Origin: Mesodorylaimus sp. YZB2_4
Taxonomy: Eukaryota; Nematoda; Enoplea; Dorylaimida; Dorylaimidae
DNA: 64,000 nucleotides
Direction of reading: 5' to 3'
NCBI GenBank assembly: GCA_030248295.1
Contig: JASANH010000770.1
Span: 434,001 to 498,000 of the forward strand
Made by a program: the position numbers and the translations under genes. Numbering within the stretch: the first letter of the stretch is position 1; each line of letters begins with the position of its first letter. The notes under the pieces were generated by a model, which made no database searches, was not told the DNA's origin, and saw only the letters and a program-made list of their open reading frames with translations. Shown piece after piece: positions 12,383-24,249 of this stretch.

Positions 12383-13594
12383 ATGGAAAATTTAACACTG
12401 TAAGTATGGAGGCGCCGTTTTGACATGGCGTTTGCTTGTAAAACCAAGAAGCCTATCAGAAATCCTTTCTAAAATGGGCCTTGCATTGCTCGCATGCAAA
12501 ATTACACGAAGAACACTTTGCTGTCAGTGTAAAGTTATCATTAGTGACGATGTAAACCTCAACGCTACATGCTCCCAATATCTGACTACCATTCCTTGGC
12601 ACCTACTTTTTTACAAACAACTAATCTCTATGAATCTCCTTTCTTCAGATTACGTATCCCGCCAGCAACGCACGAATTCGTTTTGTCCGGTATTTTGTGC
12701 TTGCTCATTGGAATCGCTGGAATTTTGTGCAACATTATTATTCTGGTGATTGTTCGTCGCAATAAAAAGTTACACACATCCTGTTTTTACATGATAGCTT
12801 GTCAGGCAGCCTATGGTCTCGTAATGGGCGTTAGTTTCGCCACTGACGGCATTCATCGCTTGGGATACGCCCTAAGTATCTTCCCTAGCGTCGTGTCGGA
12901 AAAAACGTGCTTGGGGATATATTGGACAAAACTTATTAGCCACACTCCAGGCGCCCTGATCACGTGCGGAATAGGCCTGGATCGATTGCTAGCAGTCACG
13001 ATTTCTTTGCAGAATTATTCACAAATCGCTAGCCTCGTAGCTCGCACGACGATTGGTGCCAGTTTGGTGATGGGCCTGATCAACGAAGTGATGGGCATAG
13101 CGACGACCACGAAGTCATATCACGGAGATGTTTGGTGTTTGAATTATTTCACAGCACTAAACAAAGGTTTCACAATTTATGTTAGTGTCATCGATCTATT
13201 TTTCTTTCTGGTTTCGATTTTACTCTACGGCTCAATCATTTTGAAGGTGAAACGGAGCGAAAAGCTCTTCAAGATCACATCGAGTGGATCCGTGGTTCCA
13301 CTAGGCATCAGCAACAGGGAACAGGTCAGTGAGCAGGAAGTTTTCATGAAAAAGCAGTTGGCCCTGATGCCCTTGATGAAATCGATAATGATTGCATTCA
13401 TCATCGTCGGAGTGGCACCAGCTATTTTGTCCTCTGTCGCCCCATACGTTGATCATGGAAGACTGCAAGCAGAGATCATTTTATACGAGTCGATCTTACG
13501 CTCAATCGGTGGAGTGGCCGATTTTCGCGCCTTGACAATAAAGTGTCAGGAGTTTAGGAAATCACTGCTCGCGATGTTTGGAAGATCGATTTGA
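12383..13594 (+). CDS. Srsx-like 7TM chemoreceptor, array gene 1
   Basis: Two exons: 12383-12399 (17 nt, MENLT plus two bases) and 12649-13594 (946 nt), joined GT/AG in phase 2 to give 320 residues. The Met at 12569 is intronic and was rejected, because the two paralogues use the identical 17 + 946 design. Features: N-glycosylatable N3, TM1 with GILCN (the GPCR N1.50 position), TM2 starting CFYMIACQAAYG, and GIGLDRL at the TM3 end in place of DRY. The third loop is basic (KVKRSEKLFK), TM6 is IMIAFIIVGVAP, and TM7 lacks NPxxY. GxDRL is characteristic of the nematode Srsx class of chemosensory GPCRs, which act in sensory cilia. This is the most diverged array member. AATAAA lies near 13787. Confidence 0.88.
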
Positions 13595-15798
13595 TTCGAT
13601 GATGCTGCGCATATCTCCTGGGGAATTTCGTGTCTCTTTGGGGTTTATTTCTTTTCTATTTTCCATTTTTTTTTGGTCTGTGGGCACAAAAGTTCTTCAA
13701 ATCCTGTTTGTTCAGTTAATACAATGTGGCGTGTTTTATATAATGAGCAGTAGTTATGAAAGGTGCGTTTTAAAAAATTCATCGAGAAATAAAGCAAGCG
13801 CAGCGAATAATTTGCATTCTAATATAATCAGAGCACTCGCTTGCCGTTGCTTCTCTAGGAAATCAATAAAATTTACAGCAATATTTATGTAGCCGAGTTC
13901 TAGTTCACAACTTTCTTATGAATTCTGCCTCCATATGCTGTTTTCTGGTATCAGAATGTTATGTCCACCTTATAAGATTTAAAACAGCATACAGCACGAA
14001 TACTGCACATGTCAATTCACGATCCAGATTCTTGAAGACCATATCAGTATTCAAAGGGGGCTGCCAGGCGCGGGGCAATTGCTTAACTCTGGGGCAATTT
14101 TAAGCTGTCAGGGCAGGTTTTAGGGCAGTGGCATTTCTAGGGCAATTTTTCGGGTCATCTGAGATTTTTAGGACATTTTAGGGCATCTTTAGATTTTGGG
14201 ATGTTGTCTTAGCTCTCTCTGAAATGCCGTTGCTCCAAAGGATGTTTTCCATGATGATGAGCTGGGTGGGAATCTCGACGAAACATTGGAAGTTTTTGGC
14301 GCCTTTGAATACTGATATGGAATTCAAATACGCCATCATGGCTTGCTTAGAATATTGTTAGGCGTCTGGAAAGAAAGGGCACTCTTTGCGTTTTTTTCTG
14401 GAAGTTGGGTTTTAGGGGAATTTTAGGGCAATCTGAACCAGCATCTAAGGCATTATTGCGTTGCAGACCTGGCAACACTGCGGAAACACTGCACCCAGTG
14501 TTCCGCTGCCAGTGTGCTGCTAGCCGTGGGAAAGGCTCGAGTATATCCTGGGTTGCGCGACACCAGCTGCTTGGTGCGCCATGGAACCGAAACAATTTCG
14601 ATTCTGTGCACCGAACCGATTTCGAATCGAACCGATTCGCCCGTGAGGCCCTACATAATCTGTGCTTGTGATTGGAGAAATATGGTGATTCAAAATATGT
14701 TGTCTAATCGTGAGATCTGCTTAAGATTTAGGGTCAGTTGCAAAGAATCAGGCTTGTCAATGGGACATTGAGATTTACCCGCCACGCAACTTATATAAAC
14801 TATACACTTTTGTGTTGACTGTAATCTTTCCCATCTACCTCCGACTCACTGCTTCTCCCACTGTCACCTACAGTATTATCTGTCTGAACTTTTACCTTAG
14901 TAGCAGCTAGAACTGCACAAGATCGAACGGTTGCGCGTGGTAAAACCACACCATAACACCAAAAATTGCCAGTCTTTATCACAAAACTCAGGGTTGAAAG
15001 ATTTAAAAAATGTGTCTTGGTTTTTTAAAGAGCTGAAGCAAAGCTTTTGCTAACTGCATGAGATTAAAAAACTGAGAATAGTGTAGCTTCGGTCAAATCT
15101 GATGTTTCTGCATGTTGACCATTCGGATCAGTCACTGGCTTCCCGCAAATTTCTGAATGCTTTGTCATGAGTAAGTTTTGTTTATGCAAACATCGAAAAG
15201 GAAGACAGGGCATTGACTGACTTTTATTACCACACTGATGCTCGTCTGACTCGCATGAAAATACACACCTTTAAACGCTGTCAGAAATGCACCGAGCCAA
15301 GCGATAAAACAGGTATGTCCGACGCTTTGGAGATTTGCAAACCCAGGAAATGCACAGAGCCTGGAAGGCGACCTACATAGGTCTCCAGTGGCTTCCATTA
15401 GGTCCCAAAAACTCAAAATGGGTTGGGTTTGTGGCTGATTTTCAAGTAGTGCTTCTGGACTGTGGAGTTTGAGCTTTTTTAACTCAACCCTAAACCCCAT
15501 CTCCACTTTGGGTCAACGTTGTCAGTCAGCAGAAACGTAGTCTTCCAGTCCAGAAACCAACATTTCCATTCATGCTTCGAGCTGATAGATCCTAGTGTAA
15601 GGGGATACAGGTATAAGGCAGCAGGTACGTTTTGAAAGCCTATGGTCTCGATATCTTCTGTCCAACTTATGGTCGGTATCACCGCCTTCTCACCCTCACT
15701 GCTAGTACTTCCCCACTCACATAGGTATATGCTACTACACTTACAGTTGTCAAAAAACAAAAGCGGTAGAGCTGCACTCCCGCTCATCCATTGTATTA
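13595..15798. other. Intergenic with one decayed repeat
   Basis: 14055-14220 (a GGGCAATTTTAAGCTG region) shares ordered blocks with 58510-58625, including CTGYCAGGCGCRGGGCAATT and TTAGCTCTCTC. This is an old dispersed repeat. No gene is supported. Confidence 0.45.
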
Positions 15799-15799
15799 T

Positions 15800-15869
15800 C
15801 TGTTTTCTTTGGGAATGTACACGCGGACTATTCTTTAACGCGACATGCGTGTTTCCTAAAGAAAACAGG
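15800..15869. mobile_element. Palindromic mini-element P, copy 2
   Basis: CTGTTTTCTTTGGGAATGTA at the left and AAAGAAAACAGG at the right, with a diverged centre. Same element as 8029-8102 and 17454-17526. Confidence 0.75.
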
Positions 15870-16551
15870 TTATACGTATAGCACTCCCAGATTGACCTTG
15901 GTCACTCAACTCGAAAGCTGCCTGGCTGGATCAAGAAAATTTCGATAATATCTACCTTCCTCCGCTGCTGTTTATGCTTTGATTTTGAAGCCCGACTTAC
16001 GCACCTGTTAGAACATCCCAGTATGTTTGCCTTGTCATCAGGTAAAGCGCTGCAATTTTTTCCGCCCACCGTTCCTGTCGGCCAGAGTTTTTTCTACCTT
16101 TCCATCAAGAAACGTGTGTTAGCATCAAACGCCATTTTTACTGACATGACCTTGTACCGAGCTCGATGACGCAAAACGACTAAACTAGATTTGCAATGAC
16201 GTCCGATCATAGAAGAGGAATCAGACCCGGAAGAAGTCTATCGCTCTCACGATCGGCGCATGGGTTAACACTGCACTACATGCAAGAACAAGTTTGGCAA
16301 ACATTTAATGTTTTCTGACTTTCCGAGCGATCGATTACTAAAAGTAAAAGGAAGCAGTATCAATTGTTCGAGACAAGCATCATGATTGATCGAAAAGAAT
16401 CACTGTAAAGCGATCTCTCCAACAAAAGTGTTCGCAGCCACAGTTTCAAGTCCGCAAATGGTCTTTGCGTGAAGCCTGATCATTAATGGGCACCCATTCT
16501 AATAGACATATGTTACCTATGTCTGATCGTGAGTGTGAGTCTAAAGGCGAA

Positions 16552-16740
16552 TTCGCATTGCTGCGTTTGGTGCGTCCGCCGCAAGAACCGAGCCGAGACG
16601 ACCGAGCTAACTGAGCCGCATGATGTTCACATTGAAAAGCTCGGTTTGCTCGGCTTGCGTCTATGCGGTTGGCTCCGATTGCGGTCGGGTGGCTCGGTCG
16701 GTGCATTCACATTGGCGTTGACCGACCGAGCTTCGTTTTT
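16552..16740. repeat. GC-rich block with three spaced TTCRCATTG units
   Basis: TTCRCATTG recurs at 16552, 16626 and 16705, each followed by GCTCGGT/ACCGAGC inverted motifs. This looks like diverged units of about 75-79 bp, or a decayed foldback element. Open frames here are by-products of the GC-rich composition. Confidence 0.5.
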
Positions 16741-17210
16741 TTGTCTGCAACAAAGCGGGCTCGGTTTGAGAAATCGCCCCCCCCTCGCGCGAGAAGCGAG
16801 ACCATACTGTACACCCTCCGCCGCCGCCGGCGAAAAACTTTTTTAACAGCCGTTGTCTTGAGCCATTCTAAATGACTGACCATTGGCTGAGGATAGCTTC
16901 CTCGACTATCTTTTGTATTATCATAACGCGAATTCCCCTCTACTGCGCTCCTGCAGTGTTCAACACAGAGAGGATATCTATGCACCAAAGTGTCCTTTTT
17001 AAGCAGACTGACCTCCGGTAATTCAGTGCTCTCTCCCGAGCTTCCCATTAATTCTTAGCTCATGCGCCCTTGTCGAATATGCATTTTGGGCAATGTTTGA
17101 CATTTTTAGATCTTGATATATTGTATGTACAGTGGCCGTGTACAGCCGTGGCTCGCCTCAGGCCCCTGCTAAATATGATTCCGATCCTTCTGTTAATACT
17201 TTTACTAAGG

Positions 17211-17268
17211 TTTCTACTAGGAACATTATCTCAGTTCACGGACCTCTAACGCAGTACCGTCTCTGCTA
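17211..17268 (+). pseudogene. Orphan promoter of a lost receptor unit (relic A)
   Basis: TTTCTACTAGGAACATTATC, TCAGTTCACG and GACCTCTAACGCAGTACCGT match the conserved promoter block of the array. 28 bp (17241-17268) are identical to 18201-18228 upstream of array gene 2. No first exon or receptor coding sequence follows, so this appears to be the remnant of a deleted or incompletely copied unit. Confidence 0.6.
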
Positions 17269-17453
17269 GAAGACGTCGTCTAATTATGGTTACGAGATCC
17301 TTACGATTGAAGTCTTCAAGTTTCAATCAACCCATTTCGAACCCTCGCAGATTGCTATACGAAGCCACACACACCAAACCATTCAAAGCACTAACTCGAA
17401 ATTTTTTCATGCGACCTAATGATTTGGTATTCTGCTGATAAGACAACTACTAT

Positions 17454-17526
17454 CTGTTTTCTTTGGGAATGTAACCGCGGCCTTTGCTGTAACGTGGAGG
17501 GCGTGTATATTCTCAAAGAAAACAGG
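17454..17526. mobile_element. Palindromic mini-element P, copy 3
   Basis: Best copy: CTGTTTTCTTTGGGAATGTA at the left, GCGTGTATATTCTCAAAG then AAAACAGG at the right, with a central region very close to copy 1 (AACGTGGAGGGCGTG). Confidence 0.8.
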
Positions 17527-18149
17527 TTATAGACGCAACGTATGATTTTGTGCCGCTTTGGTGGTGTCGCGGTGAAAGGCGTGTGCCACAGTTTGCCTGG
17601 AGGAGCTAGAAACCACTCATTGTCAGTTTGATTCAACTCTGGCAGTCTGATCGTGAGAACTTGACGAAGTTTCCTCTGCGCTGAACGCATGGCGGTGGGT
17701 GATTCACCTTTCATCCCTCCGAGGTCAATAAACGAGGAGGGCGGAGGCTATCGAATCTGTGTCCCCTCGCGGCATTAGCGGTATTGTTACCCCATAGGAT
17801 AGGGTCAACTAATAAGCCCCCTAGCCCGCGGGTAAAAGGCCAAAAGTCGACCCCCATTGTAACGACCTGGATGGACCAAACAAAACATTAGGACTTGGCT
17901 CGTCTACAGCAGTACAGCAGTACCGCCATAATCTTTCATCTGGACACATCTTCTTGTGTGGATCGCGTAAACGAATCAATTTCATACGTGTAGATGGGTT
18001 GGCGAAGAAGGTTCTCATTTGCTGACAAAACAGAAAACATCAACATCGTAATTATATGAAACTTACCCTGCCTGGTAAAATTTCCATATCATTTCTGTGT
18101 GATTGCGCAAATGCGCTAATTATATTAGCACTTATTAGAAGGCTCCAAG

Positions 18150-18228
18150 GAATTGATTGGAACTTGAAAAAGGTTTCTACCGGGGACATATTTTTGTTCC
18201 GACCTCTAACGCAGTACCGTCTCTGCTA
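18150..18228 (+). promoter_or_regulatory. Receptor-array promoter block, unit 2
   Basis: GATTGGAACTTG, TTTCTACCGGGGACATATTT and GACCTCTAACGCAGTACCGT lie 50-130 bp before the first coding exon. Homology with the unit at 27 kb extends about 200 bp further upstream (GAAGGTTCTC, then ATAATTATATG-like and CTGGTAAAATTTCC-like segments). Confidence 0.55.
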
Positions 18229-18277
18229 TTACCTTCAGAGTGACACAAAGCTCGCTATCCCGATCTGATCTCAGAAA

Positions 18278-20108
18278 ATGGGGAATTCAAGCTTGTAAGT
18301 ATCAGTATTGTATACATGTTTTTCACAAAGTACAGCAGGGGATGTGTTTATTCCCTAACCGCTCATTAAAGTATCGAATGACGCATGTGGTGGAGGGGTT
18401 TTGGGTTCAATAACAAATTTTGCGTGGGACCTCTCAGGCAATTGCTCAAAAACAGCCGCGCCAAAATTATTAGATGCTAGTCTTGAAAATGCAGCTTTGC
18501 TGGAGCAATGCCCAGGAATGCATTAACCCTCTAACCAGGAAGCAAAAGTGACCATCACCGATTTGCATGAAATCTTGTAAATAGGGTCCCTGGGTCCCAG
18601 GAATCAAAGTTCTCATGTTAGAAAAAATTCTGGACCCCCCTGATCAGAGATCAAAAATCCACCAATTGGTGGAGGTCCCTAGTAACGGTGTTACTGATCA
18701 GAAATCAAAAATACACAAATTTGTGGAGGCACCCGGTAACGGTGTTCCACGAAAATGTGGAGGCACCCAATCACGGATCCGAGTGACTCACCCAAGGCCT
18801 CTCTGTGAACTCTTGATCCTATCAGGGGGGCCTGACTGGTATTGATACACTGATGATTTTTCGAAATTGCAAGCCACTTGTTAACAAATCGTTTACTTAC
18901 TCCGATTACTTTGTGTGATAATCAACAAAACACGCAGCTTTACGCTTCGGTCTCGTTGAAATTGTTTCCTCTTGATCTCGCACTCCTTCATTCTCGCTTT
19001 GATCACACCAGTCCCATCGATCTGGACCTCTTTACCATTGGACCAGGGATGCACAAACTGAACAATGCCTGTCTGGAGCTTTGTGACCATTATTCTAGCC
19101 ATACTGACCATGAGTTCATTGACTACAACAAACAAAAACCATGCATAAAACTTATTTTTTAGATCCAATGTCACGCCAGCAAAATACGAATTTATTCTGT
19201 CTGGTATTTTGTGCTTTCTTATTGGAATGTTTGGAATTATGTGCAATGTCGTCATTCTAGTGATTGTTCGTCGCAATAAAAAATTACAGACAGGCTGTTT
19301 TTACATGATGGCGTGTCAGGCCGCTTACAGTCTAATCATGGGCATCAGTTTTGCCACTGACGGCATTCATCGCTTGGGATACGCCTTCAGAATCCTCCCT
19401 GGTGTCGTGTCGGAAGGGGCGTGCTTGGGAATATATTGGGCAAAACTCATCAGCCACACACCGGCCGCTCTGATCACATGCGGAATAGGCCTGGATCGAT
19501 TGCTAGCAGTCACGATTTCTTGGAAAAATTATGCTCAAATTGCAAACGTCATAGCTCGAACCACGATCGGGGCCAGTTTGGTGATCGGCCTGATTAACAA
19601 AGTAATGGGCATAGCGACAGCCCCAAGATCATTTGGAGAAGATATTTGGTGTTTGAATTATTTCACAGCTTTGAATACAGAATTCACAATTTACATCAGT
19701 GTCATCGATCTATTTTTCTTTCTGGTTTCGATCCTGCTCTATGGCTCGATCATCGTGAGAGTTAAGCGGAGCGAGACACTCTTCAAGGTCACCTCGAGCG
19801 GAGCCGTGGTTCCACTGGGAATGGGCAGCCGGGAGCAGGTCAGCGAGCAGGAGATTTTCATGAAGAAGCAGTTGGCCCTGATGCCCTTGATGAAATCGAT
19901 AATGATCGCATTTATCATCGTGGGAGTGGCACCAGCTTTTTTGTCCTCGGTCGCCCCATACGTTGATCATGGACGACTGCAAGCAGAGATCATTTTATAC
20001 GAGTCGATCTTACGCTCAATCGGTGGAGTGGCCGATTTTTGCGCCTTGACAATAAAATGTCGAGAGTTTAGGAAGTCGCTGCTCGCGATTCTGGGAAGAT
20101 CGATCTGA
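18278..20108 (+). CDS. Srsx-like 7TM chemoreceptor, array gene 2
   Basis: Exons 18278-18294 (17 nt, MGNSS plus two bases) and 19163-20108 (946 nt) join in phase 2 to give 320 residues. The intron of 868 nt holds a 53-bp tandem repeat. The N-terminal region carries a glycosylatable NVT. TM1 has GIMCN, TM2 opens with CFYMMACQAAYS, and GIGLDRL ends TM3. WCLNYFTALNTEFTIYIS leads into TM5, and there is a cytoplasmic KVTSSGAVVPLG segment. It is roughly 93% identical in protein to array gene 3 over the second exon. Its TM7 segment, however, matches gene 1 (HGRLQAEIILYESI), suggesting gene conversion. As with the other copies, an Srsx-type chemosensory role is inferred from the TM3 motif and tandem clustering. 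AATAAA lies near 20382. Confidence 0.9.
18641..18775. repeat. Tandem repeat in intron 1 of array gene 2
   Basis: A unit of about 53 bp starting TGATCAGARATCAAAAAT begins at 18641 and 18694. A partial third copy keeps only GTGGAGGCACCC. Confidence 0.75.
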
Positions 20109-22040
20109 TTTTTTATCGTGTTCACCTAGGTCTTGCTCTGTCGAGTTGAAATTAGCCTTTGCATCGTTAGCGAAAAGATATCGATTATCGTTACCGCCAA
20201 CGATATCGCGCCAAAACGAAATTGTTATCGTAAATCTTTCATGCGCTCCCATAATATCTGTAACCGCGTTAATTATCGTTTTTTTCAAAAGGTCACATAA
20301 TGCAGCTCGGTGTATAACTAGTACATATTAGGTGGTATTTTAATGTGTTTCACCAAACAGTGTACTTGCTGTTTTGTTTTACAATAAACCCTAAAATCCA
20401 GCGTTTTCCGAAGTTTGGAGGTTTCAGCTGGATCTTCTCTGGTTTTGAGACTGACGATGCGACGAACACGTACAGTGCGAATCGTGTTTAACCAGTTTGT
20501 AAATAATTTAAGCTATTTTTTGGGAAAATTGTTCACCAAAACATTCAACACAACCCCAAAACACAGTAAATTGTTCGCATTCAATACTTATCCAGCATAT
20601 GACCACTAGAAATCGTGCAATCAAGGTATCTCTCCCAAAATGATTCAGTTAGCAGACAACGACGGGAGTAACCAAAAAACGCGCTGCCTTGTTGGGCTTG
20701 TGAAGCGATTCAGATTCTTTTTTTTTATCGAGCACACAGCAAGTAGGTGCGCTCTAGAATCGATGTCGGAATATTGAAAAAAGTGTGTGATATTCAGGTT
20801 CAGCACCGCGTACCCCATAGGGAATATTATATGGGGCAGCAAAAATTTGTGAACCGCCATTTTAATTATTCAAGAAATCGACATTTTTATTTCCCAATGG
20901 TCCCCTTTTTTGCATTGTTGCCAAAGATCCTAAATTTTTGCCACCTCCTCTAACGTAGGTAGGTGGGTACGTACGTAAGTGCTGAATAACATATTCTTTT
21001 TCAATATTCCGACGTCATCTTGAGTGTGCTTTGTCTTTAAAATATAATCACACGCGCATTATGACTATTTTCTATCTTTTATTCCCTTTTAGATCAGAAT
21101 TTTCGTTGCTTTTTCGTAAGAACACGTGGTTCATGTAGTTTGCGCTATGCCATGTTTGCTGACGCAATCTTGAATCAAGCTTGAATGACGCAAAACGGTT
21201 TAAAGGATTAGCAAATGACGTTCGCCTTTAGGGGATCTAAATGAAGTGACCGCTAGGATCCAGAAAAGTTAGATATATTGACAAGGAACCAATTTACACA
21301 GTGACGATAGGGAAAAGATGTGCTCGAGGTGCTGTACGATACGCAGAATGTAGATATGCACACTGCATGCACATAAGCACATTTTTTAAACTTCTTCATT
21401 CTTTATACTTCTTCATTCTTCATTCTTTATCTTTATACTTCTTCAGATTGGAGGTTTGGCCAGCTCATAACAGCGCTGCCCCAGCCGAAATGAAATGCAC
21501 GAAATGTGAGGACAAATATAATAAAAATTTCGATTCTTTTCCATTCTGTTTTTCTTTCTGCTATCAGTCAGAAACATTCAGACAAGAACAAGCAGGTATA
21601 AAACTATGTTTAAAAAAGAATCTTTGAAGCCGATCATTCATCGAGAAGAGGTAGGAGGGAGTGTTGCAGTCATTTGTCCGAGACGTTGTGTCTTGAAAGG
21701 ACTGCCTCTATCTTAATGAAGTGTTCGCAGCTGCTTTCTAATTTCGTCCCCAGGCATGACGATGTCTAACCAGCAACTTTGTGGTTTTTCAGTCAAATGC
21801 ACCGATCATAACGCGAAAGATACGCAGCTTACATTATGGGCCCAAGCCATCATGTGGACCCATCTGCTTGTTTAGATCGGTAAATGGCTCTAAAATTCAT
21901 TAATTGCTTCTATCGAGTCAATGAAGAAAGGTCTCTAAAAGACATAAACACAGTAATTACTGGACTTTATCCCACCTTAGCAAATTTTTCAAGATTATGC
22001 GCGCACTAAGTACATTAGAACCTCTCCTAGAAGACTCCCC
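20109..22040. other. Intergenic, nothing supported
   Basis: A pyrimidine-rich CTTCATTCTTTATA run lies at 21390-21440. No gene is seen. Confidence 0.45.
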
Positions 22041-22289
22041 GGCTGATTGAAACTTATATAAGATTTCAACCAGGCCGCTTAATCACAATTCACTGACCTC
22101 CGAAGCAATAACGCCTCCGCTTTACATCTCGAGAGTCCAGTGCCACTTGCTACATCTCGAACGGACTACATGGAGTCGTTCCACGAAAGAAAACGGAAAA
22201 TGTCACTTTGCAAGTATCTAAATTTCTTTTAAAAATCAATAGAAAAAGTCTTAGTAAATCAAACCTTTCTGTCGCATTTGGGACACTCA

Positions 22290-22760
22290 CCCTTTGACAG
22301 GAAACACAGAGCGAGATTTTCTGGAATGGTATGAGGATTTCAAGTATCAGGCAGAATTAGAGGATGGCCTTAACCATGCCTAAAAGCTCTTGGAATAGAA
22401 AAAGTATTTGAAAAGCAGAGCTCTGAAAGTTTTTCGAAGCGCAAAAGCAAACGGTGTAAATTGCAATGAGAACACCGAAACGTTTTTGATCAATAATTTG
22501 TCCAATCCAATTCAAGTGGCCATATAGCTTCATGAATTGCAATAAATGACTAAAAAGCAAGGTGACATGGTGGCCGATTACCTGCGTGATCTTAGGAATC
22601 TGGTAACGAAGGCTCACGGTGGAATAGAGGCTCAAAAAGTCGTCTTAAAAGAACGTTTCATAGCCGGTCTAAAGGTCACTAACCTTAACCATTGCGAAGC
22701 TAAACTTTCGAACGCAGCATATGAGCAGGTAGGTGCTATATTTCCATGTATACAGTAGGC
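22290..22760 (+). pseudogene. Retroelement gag-like relic
   Basis: Conceptual translation shows a GNTERDFLEWYEDFKYQA-like start, an ALKVFRSAKANG-like middle, and the open stretch 22546-22758 with GDMVADYLRDLRNLVTKA and LKERFIAGL. This order resembles the gag of LTR retrotransposons of the Gypsy/BEL type. At least three in-frame stops lie upstream of 22546, and no protease, polymerase or LTR is seen, so it is an isolated dead fragment. Confidence 0.6.
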
Positions 22761-22976
22761 ATTTTAGAAAAATTTTACTTCCGCCAAGACAATCAGTTTT
22801 GTGAGTACTTTCGATGAAGCATATAATAAAAGGGGTCAAAAACCGACTGGCCAGCCTTGGGTCGAGTCTCTCAGAAACCCTCTTTGCGGAGCGCGAGCTC
22901 TGACAAATTTGTCGCTCCCATAGAGTTTGTCGTGTGCATACGGATAGCGCGAGCTCTAAGACTTTGTCGTATGCTG

Positions 22977-23830
22977 CTAAACTCGTTTCCTTTTAATTTT
23001 TTTGCGTTCAGGCCTCCTGTCGCCCCAGGTTTCCCTTTCATAACACGATGCGTTTGCGGCACAGGTCTTACTTACATTTGTGCACCAGGACCACATTCTC
23101 CTTCGCCGTCCCATTGTTTGACCACTGGAAGGCCATTCACCACGGCAGCATCTAGACCCAAAATGTCCAAGACGATTTGTTCCAACGGCGTGAAACTAGT
23201 GAACCCGTTCGGTGGCACTGATCACGCGACTTGGTCACTTCTGCCTTCATGTTACCCCACACAACTTTCCGCATATGTTCAAGCCCTTTTCCTGGTCCAA
23301 CTAAAATCGAAAATACTCATGTTGCAAATCACTTAATCGAGAACTTCCCCTATCCCTAGTCTGTACAGTATGCTACCCATAATCTCTCTATGCACTGCTG
23401 CTTGTACTTTTTACTTTACACTGTCTCTCTAGTTGCGATCTCTTTCTCTCCAACAATACCCTACTGACACTGACACTTCACGCACTTCCCTCAAGCCTTT
23501 TCTCTAACACTTCGCGAAAGATGAAAATGTAATTTAACACTAAAGCCCTCACCAGCACTCACCAGCATCAAATTTATATTTATCTTTGCAAATGATGATG
23601 ATCTCTTCCCACGCACTCCTATTGCTATCGACGGTGATTCCTTCGGCCTTGGAAAACTTACTGAACAGTGTTACTTTCTGCTCCTTGACCAAATGAGCGA
23701 TGACAATCTTTTGTGTCTCCGACAATTGATGCTGGGCTGGCTTGTCCTTCTCCACAGTGTCCGCTTTCTTCTTTTGGACGTTTCTCGCATTATTCGTTTG
23801 GATGTTCATACCGCGTTTTGGCGGGCTCAT
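22977..23830 (-). CDS. Putative small nuclear SANT/MADF-like protein, three exons
   Basis: Exons 23830-23563, 23151-23076 and 23016-22977 join with good GT-AG sites and matching phases (1, then 2) to give 127 residues. Exon 1 has a basic start (SPPKRG), a Lys-rich linker, then QLSETQKIVIAHLVKEQKVT, LFSKFSKAEG and SAWEEII. This pattern of spaced hydrophobics with a key Trp resembles Myb/SANT- or MADF-type DNA-binding domains often found in transposon-derived regulators. Exon 3 ends RPERKKIKRKRV, a strong nuclear-localisation-like tail. The opposite-strand frame 22857-23336 is its shadow. Family assignment is tentative; it may be a domesticated or decaying transposon accessory gene. It lies inside the broken receptor unit. 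Confidence 0.45.
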
Positions 23831-24045
23831 GCTCGAAACTCACGAACGGACCCTCTCGGACGACATCAAGAACGTCGACTGATACTCTTGCCACGTCTTG
23901 CCACGAGTTGTCTTACTCTTATACACGTGGGTATATAGTCTCAAGTTTTGGAATTCAGCATTGACCCACGTGTGCAAAGCTCGAGCTTAAAGAATTTTTG
24001 GTCATTGCTTCTGAACTCGCTGATTTCGACTTAAAAAATACACTT

Positions 24046-24249
24046 AAGCCCAAAGTATAGTTCCATGCGATGCGTCAAATAAGCGTGCGATGCGACACTT
24101 TTGGGTCAACTGACAATGTAAAGAGGTGCCTAAAACGTCAAATAAGCGTGCGATGCGACACTTTTGGGTCAACTGACAATGTAAAAAGGTGCCTAAAACG
24201 TCGCATCGCAAGCTTATTTGACGCATCGCATCGAACATACTTCCAGCTT
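24046..24249. mobile_element. MITE M, copy 1, with internal duplication
   Basis: Long terminal inverted repeats (AGTATAGTTC...GATGCGTCAAATAAGC at the left; GCTTATTTGACGCATCGCAT at the right) match the element at 24581-24720. Inside, a 63-bp segment (24073-24135) is duplicated in tandem (24136-24198), which makes this copy longer. Confidence 0.8.

Noticed and set aside
12569..12648. Met start upstream of the large exon of array gene 1
   Set aside because: This lies in the intron. Both paralogues begin with a 17-nt exon and enter exon 2 at the same point.
22857..23336. 159-codon plus-strand frame
   Set aside because: Antisense to exons 2-3 of the SANT-like candidate; composition is not protein-like and no family is seen.
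24073..24198. Repeat-spacer pattern resembling a CRISPR-like array
   Set aside because: Two tandem 63-bp units inside a MITE in an animal genome; there are no spacers or cas genes.
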